The position numbers were made by a program, and so were the translations under genes. 49,943 nucleotides of DNA from Rhodoluna sp. (lineage in GTDB: Bacteria > Actinomycetota > Actinomycetes > Actinomycetales > Microbacteriaceae), in the NCBI GenBank assembly GCA_026393335.1, contig JAPLAJ010000119.1:1-49943 (forward strand). The letters are read 5' to 3'. Of the stretch, positions 20,238 through 29,509 are shown piece by piece. A model generated the notes under the pieces. The model was not told the DNA's origin, searched no databases, and saw only the letters and a program-made list of their open reading frames with translations. Within the stretch, counting starts at the first letter, position 1. Each line of letters starts with the position of its first letter.

Positions 20238-21242
20238 TTACTCGGCATCCTTAGGTGTGGTCGAGGTTGATTCGCCAAGGGCATTCAGGGCAAAGTCTCT
20301 AACTGCTGTTTTCGCGGATTCAGGGGCGATAATTCGAGCTGCTCCTCCGAATCGAGCGATAACTCTTCCCAGGTTTCTAACATCGCCAACCTTGATCTTG
20401 AAGCGCTTGACTGTTTTGCTAACACTTTCAGGTTCTTCAACCGGTTTGAAATCAAAGATAAGTGAGTAGGCCTCAGGATCAACTTCCAAGGTGACTACTG
20501 TGTCTGATTCGGAAGCTGTGTAAATCTCGTCAACCAGTTCAGCATTACGAGCATCTTCACTAATAGGAATCTGGGTAGGCAATGCATTCCTCATTCGATC
20601 CAATCTGAATGAGCGAACACCTTTGTTGATTGGACACCAAGCTCGTAGATAAAACAACTCACCCTGGGCATCAATTCTTAGAGGCTCCATGAAGCGGTTC
20701 AGAGTGGTTTCACCTTTTAAGTTCAGGTAGTCGCAGGTGATACTTACCCCTGCAGCTATTGCGTCTTTGAGAGTAACTAGATCGCTATCTCTGAAGCCAC
20801 CCTCGATAAGCACTGTGTTCTTTTTTCCCGATTGTGAACCCATTGAAAGTATTCTCTTTAGTTCTTCAATCTCAGCATTGTCAACAAGCCCTGGTAGTGA
20901 ACCCAGGTAAACAAGTCCAGCCGATAACGCAGATGCTTGACGAGAAGAAAGCCTTGGAACTTCTTCGATGGCATGGCTGAAGGAATAATCAATAGAGATA
21001 TAACCATCTTTAAGGTCATCGGCGTCTAGATAGTATTTGCCATCCATGTTCGATTTCATCAAATCTGTGAAGCTAATCATTCTTACTGCTTTTATGAGTT
21101 CTTTGCGTGAGACTTTGAAATGGTCCATCAATTCTTCGATTGTGTACATCTGTCCATCAACCAAAAGACCAGTCAGAGCCAGCATTAGATTAAAGCGGTC
21201 TGTGTCATCTAGCTTTTCATTTTCAGCCATGAAGATCAGCAA
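20238..21242 (-). CDS. pafC: WYL-domain transcriptional regulator PafC
   Basis: HTH-like N-terminus plus WYL-type domain (YLRAWCPINKGVRSFRLDRM), overlapping pafB. Confidence 0.87.
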   Translation of the reverse strand: MLIFMAENEKLDDTDRFNLMLALTGLLVDGQMYTIEELMDHFKVSRKELIKAVRMISFTDLMKSNMDGKYYLDADDLKDGYISIDYSFSHAIEEVPRLSSRQASALSAGLVYLGSLPGLVDNAEIEELKRILSMGSQSGKKNTVLIEGGFRDSDLVTLKDAIAAGVSITCDYLNLKGETTLNRFMEPLRIDAQGELFYLRAWCPINKGVRSFRLDRMRNALPTQIPISEDARNAELVDEIYTASESDTVVTLEVDPEAYSLIFDFKPVEEPESVSKTVKRFKIKVGDVRNLGRVIARFGGAARIIAPESAKTAVRDFALNALGESTSTTPKDAE

Positions 21243-22239
21243 CCTTCCTGAATCCAGCTCGAACCAGATCTGCTAGTTGCTTAGGCTCAACAACCTCAAT
21301 TTGATCGGCATACTCACGAAGCTGTTCGGCAAGTACATAAACATCGTGATAATTGATTCGATGTATGTTGTCTTTCTTATCGGCTACTAGATCAAGTTCA
21401 TATCTAAACCAAGCCTCGCTACCTGGTGTAACACTAAGCACGGCCTCTTGACTCTTGGCATGCTCATTCAAAGACTCCACCGCAGCATCAAGAACATGTT
21501 GTTCAGGTGCCTCAAATGTTACGGGGCTCCTTTTTGAATCGAGAATCTGAGTTACTGGGCTGACGATTCGACGAAGCATAAAGTTGCGAGGCTCTTTTCT
21601 ATATTCGTCATATCCAAGAACTAGCCACTGGCCGCCAATAGATCTGAGAACCCAAGGCTCAACTGTTCTTGTCTTTATCTCACCGGTCTCAGGATTTCTG
21701 TAATCAAAATTCACAGTGATGTTCTCTGTGACAGCAAATTCAAGTTCTCTAAGACTTGGTTCGAAGGCCTGAATTTTTGGTGATATACCAACGATGTCAG
21801 AGGAATTTCCAACCACACCTAAAGCACGTAACTTAGTAATTCCTCGGCTTGCCTCTGATGAAAGAGATCCACCAGCCCAAGCCTGCGCAGCTAGGTTCAA
21901 AAGAGCCAGCTGTCTAGGAGTCAGTTTCACATCTGTAGGCCAAGAGAATGTTTCTCGCTTGATTTTGTAAAAATAGATTTGGTTGTTTTCATCTTCAACC
22001 TCGGGAATTTCACCATCGATGAGTATTCCCAGTTGCCTGAGAGCTGCTTTGTCACGATCAAATTTCTTCTCTAAAGCTGGATTTACTTTGCCTGGAGTGT
22101 AATCAGCGTCGTAGCCTGGCACAGATGACAGAATTTGGCTCTTAGTTAGTCCATTTTTCGCATAGAGCAGGACACAGGTCAAATTGAATAGTCGCTCGGG
22201 TTTACCGAGGTCAAAGTCATCATCTGATTTTGAAGACAT
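21223..22239 (-). CDS. pafB: WYL-domain transcriptional regulator PafB
   Basis: ERLFNLTCVLLYAKNGLTKSQI...FDRDKAALRQLGI...WLVLGYDEYRKEPRNFMLRRI. Confidence 0.88.
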   Translation of the reverse strand: MSSKSDDDFDLGKPERLFNLTCVLLYAKNGLTKSQILSSVPGYDADYTPGKVNPALEKKFDRDKAALRQLGILIDGEIPEVEDENNQIYFYKIKRETFSWPTDVKLTPRQLALLNLAAQAWAGGSLSSEASRGITKLRALGVVGNSSDIVGISPKIQAFEPSLRELEFAVTENITVNFDYRNPETGEIKTRTVEPWVLRSIGGQWLVLGYDEYRKEPRNFMLRRIVSPVTQILDSKRSPVTFEAPEQHVLDAAVESLNEHAKSQEAVLSVTPGSEAWFRYELDLVADKKDNIHRINYHDVYVLAEQLREYADQIEVVEPKQLADLVRAGFRKVADLHG

Positions 22240-22252
22240 TAAATCCTTTTGA

Positions 22253-23245
22253 CTACTTGTTGATGCCTAGAACGTCAATGACGAAAATCAAGGTTGCGTT
22301 AGGAGGAATTGAGCCTTGGCCGCTTTTTCCGTATGCCTCTGATGGAGGCATCACAGCAACAACCTGTGAACCAACAGTTACACCCTCAAGTGCCTTGACA
22401 AAGCCAGGAATCAATCCATCAGTTGAAAGAGTGAAAGTTGCAGGGCTAGCCGAGCTCTGAGCATCACGAGCTACCCAAGACGAGTCAAATGGTTCACCAA
22501 TGCTGTCAGACCAAACCCAGCCAACATAGTGAACTGTAATGGAGTCCCCAACCTTCAACACTTCACCGCGGCCAGTGATCAGAGTCGATCTCTTGAATTC
22601 TGTTGGAGCTGAGAAGTTTGGTTGCACAATGCCTGGTTGGTTTGTCTTTGGAGCTAACACAACTGCAGGGAATCCAGACTCTGGTGAGTTAGCTGAACCG
22701 TTTGCATAAGGAAGGTAAACCTTTCGAAGCGCAAGAACAAATAGTGAGCCTTCTGGATCATCCTCTGATGCAGGTAGTGCGAAGGTCACAATAGATCCTT
22801 GCTTTACTCCGCTTAGTGCGTCACAGTAAACCTTGGAGTCAGTTGCGTTGAAAACCTGAGAAGCCGAATCAGTACCATCAAATTTGTTGGCTGCTAATTG
22901 CAAACCTGAGGTTGATGAGAAAACCGCGTAGTCGATGTTAACTAACTGGTTACCTGTGAAGGTAGGTCCTGTTCCTTCAACAACTACTTTTGTTTGAGAA
23001 GTCTTGATGCCAGCCAAAGCTGACTTCACAGTGCCGCCTGGTGCCGCGGTAGGAAATTCAACGGTAGGAACAGTCTTATCTTTAGCAGTTACCTTGACTG
23101 CGTCAATTTCAGATCCACCCTTATAGGTTTCACAAGCTTTAGATAAACCATCGAAAGCTTGGACTTCTGGAGTGCCAGAAGACATGCAGCCGGATAGGGA
23201 TACGGCTAAAGCTGAGGAGATTAGAAGGGCTGTAATTTTTGACAC
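22253..23245 (-). CDS. Lipoprotein FKBP-type peptidyl-prolyl cis-trans isomerase
   Basis: Lipobox LSGCMS; FKBP domain VGDSITVHYVGW...FTLSTDGLIPGFVKALEGVTVGSQVVAVMPPSEAYG...IPPNATLIFVIDVLGI. Confidence 0.9.
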   Translation of the reverse strand: MSKITALLISSALAVSLSGCMSSGTPEVQAFDGLSKACETYKGGSEIDAVKVTAKDKTVPTVEFPTAAPGGTVKSALAGIKTSQTKVVVEGTGPTFTGNQLVNIDYAVFSSTSGLQLAANKFDGTDSASQVFNATDSKVYCDALSGVKQGSIVTFALPASEDDPEGSLFVLALRKVYLPYANGSANSPESGFPAVVLAPKTNQPGIVQPNFSAPTEFKRSTLITGRGEVLKVGDSITVHYVGWVWSDSIGEPFDSSWVARDAQSSASPATFTLSTDGLIPGFVKALEGVTVGSQVVAVMPPSEAYGKSGQGSIPPNATLIFVIDVLGINK

Positions 23246-23276
23246 GGGTGACTACTTTCTATGGATTCGCTCTAGT

Positions 23277-24275
23277 TTACTCGGCGTTTTCGTCAAATCC
23301 CTTAAGCGTCGCTTCTGCTGCATTTTGGGCAGATCGCAAGGATTTCCGAAGTTTCTTCTCACTTATTGATCTCTCCCCAACATGCTCAGGGTTCCAAACT
23401 GCTAGGTCTTCATCTTCGAATTCGGGTTTATTGCGTCTACTGAAGCTTGGCAATACTGCACCAGGGGCTAATCGCCTAGCAGTGAGTAAGAACCCAGTGT
23501 GGCCACCCATTCTGTGTTCGGGCCTTACAGCCAGACCTTGCAGATGCCAACCTCTAACCAATGACTCAAATGCTTCAGGCTCTGCGTAAAGTTCGCTTGA
23601 TCTAATTTCCTCGGCCACTCGTGATAGTTGGGTAACTGTTGCGACGTAGCAGATAAGCACTCCACCTGGAGCAAGTGCTGTGGAGGCCTGTTCGATACAT
23701 TCCCATGGCGCAAGCATGTCTAGAACAATTCGATCCACTGAACCTGCGCCTAAGTGGTTTGAGAGTTCAAGTTCTAGGCTGCCAATTCGAACGTCCCAGT
23801 TTTTAGGTTCATAACCGAAATGAGTACTCACATTTGCTTTAGCAATATCTGCAAACTCACTTCTTCTTTCAAACGAAGTCAAATGGCCTTCTGATCCGAT
23901 GGCCCTTAGCAAATACATGCTCAAGGCTCCTGAGCCAACTCCAGCTTCGACAACTCTAGCCCCAGGAAAAATATCTCCCATAGTTACGATGCTGGCTGCA
24001 TCCTTTGGATAGACAATTGCTGCTCCCCTAGGCATTGATAAAACAAAGTCAGTTAGCAATGGTCTAAGCGCTAGATATTCAACACCTGCTTGATTAGCGA
24101 TAACTGAACCATCTGGTTTGCCGATGATCTCATCGTGCATGATATCTCCACGGTGTGTGCCAAAGCGGGCACCTGCAACCAAAGTGATTGTGTTAAGTCT
24201 CCCCTTGGGACCAGTTAGTTGAACTCTTTCTCCGGCGACAAAAGGACCGCGATGTTTTCTGGGCTTGTCGCTCAT
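23277..24275 (-). CDS. trmI: tRNA (adenine-N1)-methyltransferase
   Basis: YPKDAASIVTMGDIFPGARVVEAGVGSGALSMYLLRAIG; RIVLDMLAPWECIE. Confidence 0.92.
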   Translation of the reverse strand: MSDKPRKHRGPFVAGERVQLTGPKGRLNTITLVAGARFGTHRGDIMHDEIIGKPDGSVIANQAGVEYLALRPLLTDFVLSMPRGAAIVYPKDAASIVTMGDIFPGARVVEAGVGSGALSMYLLRAIGSEGHLTSFERRSEFADIAKANVSTHFGYEPKNWDVRIGSLELELSNHLGAGSVDRIVLDMLAPWECIEQASTALAPGGVLICYVATVTQLSRVAEEIRSSELYAEPEAFESLVRGWHLQGLAVRPEHRMGGHTGFLLTARRLAPGAVLPSFSRRNKPEFEDEDLAVWNPEHVGERSISEKKLRKSLRSAQNAAEATLKGFDENAE

Positions 24276-24931
24276 TTAATTAGCTTTCTTAGCTGTTTAT
24301 AGCTAACGCCTTCGAGAGTTGTCCAGAGAATACGGCCATCTTTTTCTGGAATGGGAATGACATTCGGAATACCAATTGCATAGGTGCCAGCAGCTTCTGC
24401 TGAGGCTAACCCTGTGCTGGAATCTTCGAAAGCAATGCAATCTTTAGGTGCAAAACCTAAAAGAGCCGCTGCCTTTTCATAAGGCTCTGGATGAGGCTTG
24501 CCGCGGCTAACATCATCACCTGCAACAATCACGTCGAAAGAGTCGAAAGGTATCGCATCTACTACCTGCTGAGCCATTCTGTGCAGAGACATCGTTACAA
24601 GAGCTGTTTTGACATTGTGTTTCTTCAGATCAAGTAAAAGCTCCTTAGCCCCTGGTCGCCAAGGAATAACGCGAGCTAACTTGCTTTGAACCTCGTTTGT
24701 CAGACGGTTCACGATTTCATGGGTTTCAAGTGGGATATTGGCTCGGTCTTTCAATACTTGAGAAGACTGATCAAGGCTCATCCCAACGATGCCTAGCCCG
24801 TCTTCATGAGTCCAAGTGCCTTCATGCTCAGCAGCCAAAGCCTGCTCGCTAGCCATCCAATATGGCTCGGAATCGATGAGTGTGCCGTCCATGTCAAACA
24901 GAACGGCAAAGGATGGCTTGCGACCTAACAT
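24272..24931 (-). CDS. HAD-superfamily phosphatase (beta-phosphoglucomutase-like)
   Basis: DMDGTLIDSEPYW, VTMS, GKPHPEPY, FEDSSTGLASAEAAG. Confidence 0.9.
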   Translation of the reverse strand: MLGRKPSFAVLFDMDGTLIDSEPYWMASEQALAAEHEGTWTHEDGLGIVGMSLDQSSQVLKDRANIPLETHEIVNRLTNEVQSKLARVIPWRPGAKELLLDLKKHNVKTALVTMSLHRMAQQVVDAIPFDSFDVIVAGDDVSRGKPHPEPYEKAAALLGFAPKDCIAFEDSSTGLASAEAAGTYAIGIPNVIPIPEKDGRILWTTLEGVSYKQLRKLIK

Positions 24932-24998
24932 AATGTGAAAAGTCTAATCTGCTGGAATGAATTAGAGTTCTTATGACTACATGTGAAATGGTGATTGA

Positions 24999-25868
24999 TT
25001 GAACGAGACTTCTAATATCTTCAGCGGCCGAGTGTTGATTATTGCTCTGGACGGTTGGACAGACGCTGGTATGGCTTCTACTGGAGCAGTATCTTATATA
25101 AAAGAGAAACTTTCATCCGAATTGCTGCTGGCTTTAGATGACCAGGATTACTTCGATTTGCTAAGACAAAGACCAATTATTGTTCTTGACGAGCATGGGG
25201 AACGCGATTTCATTTGGCCAAGTATTGAACTCTTTGGGCCAGGACCGAAGTCCGAGGTTCAACAAAAAGATCTAAGCCTTTACTTTCTAACGGGACAAGA
25301 ACCTGCTTTGCAGTGGCAATTCCTCATCACCGAGCTCTTAGAGATTATTGAGGACAGGGACATTCAGTCAGTAATCATGTTGGGCTCTCTCGCCGCTGAA
25401 ACTCCACATTCAAGACAAATCAAGATTTATAAGAACAGTCAAACTGCTTCAGTTAGAAATGCACTGGGAATTGAAAGAAGTAACTATGACGGTCGAGCAG
25501 GATTTATCTCTGTCCTTGGTCACGCCATAGAAAAAGCAGGCATTCCTACTATCTCTATATGGGCTCAGGTCCCCCACTATGTGGCATCGATGCCTTCGCC
25601 TAAAGCAGCTCTAGCTCTAGTCAATGATTTAGAAATCATGCTTGGCTTCACAGTGGATCACAAAGAGATACTTGAATCTGCTTTTGAATGGGAAAGATCG
25701 GTAGACACTTTTGCCGAAGGTGATGAGGATCTACTCAATTACATTGCTGGCTTAGAGCGTAGTCGTGACGAAGCTGAGGCTGAGGAAATGACCACAGACC
25801 AATTGGCTTTAGAGTTTGAAAAGTTCTTGAGACAGAACGAAGGTGAAGCTGGTCCGCCACAGAGCTAA
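24999..25868 (+). CDS. PAC2 (proteasome assembly chaperone-like) family protein
   Basis: LIIALDGWTDAGMASTGAVSYI, VIMLGSLAAETPHSR, ISIWAQVPHYVASMPSPKAALALVNDL. TTG start. Confidence 0.88.
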   Translation: MNETSNIFSGRVLIIALDGWTDAGMASTGAVSYIKEKLSSELLLALDDQDYFDLLRQRPIIVLDEHGERDFIWPSIELFGPGPKSEVQQKDLSLYFLTGQEPALQWQFLITELLEIIEDRDIQSVIMLGSLAAETPHSRQIKIYKNSQTASVRNALGIERSNYDGRAGFISVLGHAIEKAGIPTISIWAQVPHYVASMPSPKAALALVNDLEIMLGFTVDHKEILESAFEWERSVDTFAEGDEDLLNYIAGLERSRDEAEAEEMTTDQLALEFEKFLRQNEGEAGPPQS

Positions 25869-26704
25869 GCAGTAATCCAACCATTACTCAGCATCACTAG
25901 CAGGGCGATTCCGACTACCAAGCGCCAGATCACAAAAGGCATAAATGAACCTTTGTTCAAATACTTTAGTAATCCAGCGATAACAACGTATCCGACAATA
26001 AACGATGTAACTGTGGCGATGATTGTTCCAGTTAAAGTCTCTGAGTCCAGATACTGATAACTGTCTTTGAACTCAATAAGTCCACTGGCTAGTACCGCAG
26101 GTATTCCAATCAAGAAGCTAAATCTTGCAGCAGCTGCTCTGGTGAACCCAGCGAAAAGACCAAAGCTGATGCTGGCTCCTGATCTTGAAATGCCAGGAAT
26201 AACAGCGAGAGCTTGGCTAAGCCCAAAACCTAGAGCTGTATTGAAGTTCATTTCCTTCACAAGCTTCTCTTTGCGACCGTATTTGTCAGCTAAGTACAAA
26301 ATCATGGCAAACAAGATCATGGTGAATGCCACGACCCAAAGTGTTCGAACTGTCTCTTGGATGAAAGTTCTTAACATGAACCCGATGACACCAACAGGGA
26401 TTGAGGCAAGTATGACTAGCCAGGCCATCTTGTAATCGGCATTATCGCGAGCCTTTGAGTTGAATAATCCCTTGAACCAGGCACCTAAAAGTCTTGAGAT
26501 ATCTTTAGCAAAATAAATCAAAACTGCGGCTTCGGTGCCTAGTTGGATTGTTGCTATAAATGCAGTAGTTGCTGAGTTCTTGTCAGAGAGACCTTTGACT
26601 TGCATCAACTCAGAAAAGATCTGAACGTGGGCACTAGATGAAACAGGTAGGAACTCTGTAAGACCTTGGATAAGCCCAAGAATTATTGCTTCAAATAAAC
26701 TCAT
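25865..26704 (-). CDS. uppP: Undecaprenyl-diphosphate phosphatase
   Basis: GLIQGLTEFLPVSSSAHVQIF, ALAVIPGISRSGASI; polytopic. Confidence 0.96.
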   Translation of the reverse strand: MSLFEAIILGLIQGLTEFLPVSSSAHVQIFSELMQVKGLSDKNSATTAFIATIQLGTEAAVLIYFAKDISRLLGAWFKGLFNSKARDNADYKMAWLVILASIPVGVIGFMLRTFIQETVRTLWVVAFTMILFAMILYLADKYGRKEKLVKEMNFNTALGFGLSQALAVIPGISRSGASISFGLFAGFTRAAAARFSFLIGIPAVLASGLIEFKDSYQYLDSETLTGTIIATVTSFIVGYVVIAGLLKYLNKGSFMPFVIWRLVVGIALLVMLSNGWITA

Positions 26705-26919
26705 GACCAGTCGTCGTCATCTTCTGCTAACTCCATAGGAAGAATCTCGCCGAACTGATCTGAAACAGCTTCTTCATAATCTAAAAACGCGGTCTTTAAA
26801 TGCTCATATGTTGCCACCACGGCCGGGTCATCGCTACCTCGACCTGAAGACATCGCTTCATAATGTCTTTCTAAGGCAGCCACCAAACTGTTTAGAGTGT
26901 TGCGTGCGTCTTGAGCCAT
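26701..26919 (-). CDS. Small acidic conserved hypothetical protein
   Basis: 72 aa, 4-nt overlap with uppP start, acidic tail ELAEDDDDWS. Confidence 0.7.
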   Translation of the reverse strand: MAQDARNTLNSLVAALERHYEAMSSGRGSDDPAVVATYEHLKTAFLDYEEAVSDQFGEILPMELAEDDDDWS

Positions 26920-27032
26920 AAGTCAAAACTACTCCTGGTTTAGATAAATGTGAGTAAATACCAGCCAAAGAGTTTTCAGGTATTCGTAGTAACATTTAGA
27001 ACTGGTGCTTAGAGATAGGCAGCAAACCTTAG

Positions 27033-27115
27033 GTCCGGGTGGCGAAATGGTAGACGCGCTAGCTTGAGGTGCTAGTCCTCGCAAGGGGGTAGGGGTTCAA
27101 GTCCCCTTTCGGACA
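27033..27115 (+). tRNA. tRNA-Leu (anticodon GAG)
   Basis: Acceptor GTCCGGG/TTTCGGAC plus A73; anticodon arm CTAGC-TTGAGGT-GCTAG; long variable arm; T-arm GGGGTTCAAGTCCCC. Confidence 0.95.
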
Positions 27116-27136
27116 CGTAGTTTGAGACAGCTACTA

Positions 27137-27166
27137 CAGAGCCTCGGTGAATACATCGGGGCTCTG
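27137..27166 (+). terminator. Terminator-like hairpin after tRNA-Leu
   Basis: CAGAGCCTCGGTG-AATA-CATCGGGGCTCTG, 13-bp stem with two G-T wobbles; weak T tract. Confidence 0.65.
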
Positions 27167-27232
27167 TTCAATTCCTAAACAAATCTACAAAGTTACTGAA
27201 TGTTTATTCCCTAAGCCACTTCAGGTGAGATA

Positions 27233-28072
27233 ATGAAGATAACAAGTGAAATCTGGATGGTCATCATGCGTATATTTCGAGTTCTGACAGTATTCGGCCT
27301 TCTGCTAGGTCTAACTTCTAGCGGCGTGGCACAGGCCACAACTCCCCCTGGTCGCTACGTCTCTCTGCTGATCCAAGACACAGGTGGCTTCACCCTCCAA
27401 GAGTACGCTTTCTCAAGAACCCCAACAGTTTTGTATAGCGATGGCCTTTTGATTGTTCCGGTTAAAGTACACACTATGCAGTATCCAGGTCAATTTGTGA
27501 ATGCTTTCTTACAAAAACGAGAGCCAGCTGCGGTTCCTAGAATCTTAGATGCAGCAAGAAAAGTTAATCTGATGGATCCTAAATTCGATTGGGGCATGCC
27601 TTGGATAGTTGATGTTAGCGACACAACATTTGTTACCCAGATATCCGCAAAAGCACCTCAAACCAGGTTTTCGATCTATGCGCTTGGATATGACCAAGAT
27701 GTGCAACCTAAGTCAAAACTTGATGCACGCAAGGCAGCTTCAAAGTTTAGAGATAAGGTCGAATCATTCAGCTCTGAGTTGATGTGGACAAAATCCAGAC
27801 CTACTGTTTGGAAGCCAACAAAGTGGCTATACATGGCATCCGAAGCCACCCCAGATACATCAGTTACAAAGATTTACAAGTGGATCGGTTCAAAGCCGCT
27901 GCAATGGACTCAATACTGTATGGAAATGACTGCTGCTGAGAACATAAAATTCAATTCACTGCTTCCTAAGTTGAATTCTGCATCAAGATTCAGCTCAAAC
28001 GGTAAGACATGGAGACTTACCGTGCGACCGGTATATCCGCACGAAACAGGTTGTCAGTCACTAATCAGATAG
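27233..28072 (+). CDS. Secreted hypothetical protein
   Basis: Signal peptide (MRIFRVLTVFGLLLGLTSSGVAQATT); real start may be the internal ATG at 27266. Mature region has two Cys and no motif I recognise. Confidence 0.75.
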   Translation: MKITSEIWMVIMRIFRVLTVFGLLLGLTSSGVAQATTPPGRYVSLLIQDTGGFTLQEYAFSRTPTVLYSDGLLIVPVKVHTMQYPGQFVNAFLQKREPAAVPRILDAARKVNLMDPKFDWGMPWIVDVSDTTFVTQISAKAPQTRFSIYALGYDQDVQPKSKLDARKAASKFRDKVESFSSELMWTKSRPTVWKPTKWLYMASEATPDTSVTKIYKWIGSKPLQWTQYCMEMTAAENIKFNSLLPKLNSASRFSSNGKTWRLTVRPVYPHETGCQSLIR

Positions 28073-28095
28073 TTCAAGTTGTAAACTGCTCCATA

Positions 28096-28938
28096 ATGTC
28101 CAATGTTGAAAATCCAAATATTTCAGAGGCCGCTCACTATTCCCTCGAGGTGGCCCGTGAGCGCATTGCTGGCAAAAAACTCTTTGTTCTAACTGGAGCT
28201 GGCCTCAGCACAGATTCTGGAATACCTGACTATCGAGGTCAAGGTCGGGTAGCTAGACACCCGATGACTTATGACACCTTCATAGGCTCATTCGAAGCCC
28301 AGCAAAGATACTGGGCTAGAAGTTTTGTCGGCTGGTCACGAATAGCCTCGGCTTCCCCAAACCCTGGACACTTGGCTTTATCTAAGGCAGAAGAACAAGG
28401 AAAAATCTCCGCGCTTGTGACACAAAACGTAGATGGCTTACATCAAGCAGCTGGCAGTAAAGCTGTGATTGATTTGCACGGCAGGCTCGATCAAGTTATC
28501 TGCATGGGCTGTCGGAATTCCATCTCAAGAATTGAGATGGATGATTTGCTACAAAAGCTCAACCCAGCATTAGTAAAAGATGAACAGGTTGAATTCACTC
28601 CAGATGGCGATGCAGATGTTCAAGGAACAGAGAATTTCATCGTGCCTAGTTGTGCTAAGTGCAACGGAGTCTATAAGCCGGATGTTGTTTTCTTTGGTGA
28701 ATCTGTTCCTGTGCAACGAGTTGAGCAAGCTTTAGCAAAACTTGCAGAATCTGATGTACTCCTGGTAGCAGGAACATCACTGACTGTGAACTCCGGATAC
28801 CGTTTTGCTAAACAAGCAGTGAAGTCCCAAAAGTCCATCGTCATTGTCAACATAGGTCCTACCAGAGCCGATGCTCTAGCAAATGTAAAAATCGAAGCCA
28901 GCACTTCGCTGGCTCTAGAAAGGCTCTTAGTTGACTGA
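28096..28938 (+). CDS. NAD-dependent protein deacetylase, Sir2 family
   Basis: VLTGAGLSTDSGIPDYRGQG, TQNVDGLHQAAGS, HGRLDQVICMGC...CAKCNGVYKPDVVFFGESVP. Confidence 0.94.
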   Translation: MSNVENPNISEAAHYSLEVARERIAGKKLFVLTGAGLSTDSGIPDYRGQGRVARHPMTYDTFIGSFEAQQRYWARSFVGWSRIASASPNPGHLALSKAEEQGKISALVTQNVDGLHQAAGSKAVIDLHGRLDQVICMGCRNSISRIEMDDLLQKLNPALVKDEQVEFTPDGDADVQGTENFIVPSCAKCNGVYKPDVVFFGESVPVQRVEQALAKLAESDVLLVAGTSLTVNSGYRFAKQAVKSQKSIVIVNIGPTRADALANVKIEASTSLALERLLVD

Positions 28939-29509
28939 AACTACTCTTGGCTTGCTTCGTCACGGCCAAACTGACTGGAACATAGATCTAAGGCTGCAGG
29001 GTTCAACGGATATTCCTCTGAATGAAACTGGCAAAGCTCAGGCACTAACAGCAGCAGCGCATCTACACCCAGAGAATTGGGATGTGATCATCACTTCTCC
29101 CCTTTCAAGAGCTAGAGACACTGCAGCTATTGTGGCGCAATCACTCGGAATGCAGGTTGTCATTGTTCCTGAACTAATTGAACGTTCCTTTGGCACAGCA
29201 GAGGGAATGGACCATGCTTCTTGGCGCAAGCTCTATGAAAGCCATGTTCCAATCGAAGGACTGGAATCTTTAGAAGATCTAAAGGCTAGAACTTTGCTGC
29301 TACTTGACCTGATAGCAAATGAATACTCAGGACAGAGAGTATTGGCCGTATCTCATGGAGCTTTTATTAGAAAAGTTCTAAATATCGTTAGCGAGGGTGA
29401 ACTCCCTCGCGAAGGTGAACGTCTCAGCAATGCTTCGTTGAACAGATTCATGCATGCTGATGGAATTTGGACGATAAGTGATTACCGTCCGGAATCTCTA
29501 GGAATCTAA
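28931..29509 (+). CDS. Histidine phosphatase family protein
   Basis: GLLRHGQTDWNIDLRLQGSTDIPLNETGKAQA; LAVSHGAFIR. TTG start, 8-nt overlap with the sirtuin gene. Confidence 0.92.
   Translation: MTETTLGLLRHGQTDWNIDLRLQGSTDIPLNETGKAQALTAAAHLHPENWDVIITSPLSRARDTAAIVAQSLGMQVVIVPELIERSFGTAEGMDHASWRKLYESHVPIEGLESLEDLKARTLLLLDLIANEYSGQRVLAVSHGAFIRKVLNIVSEGELPREGERLSNASLNRFMHADGIWTISDYRPESLGI

Noticed and set aside
27033-27115. tRNA-Leu as an integration site for a genomic island
   Set aside because: No integrase, phage or transposase gene nearby and no repeated tRNA 3' end that I could see in the window.
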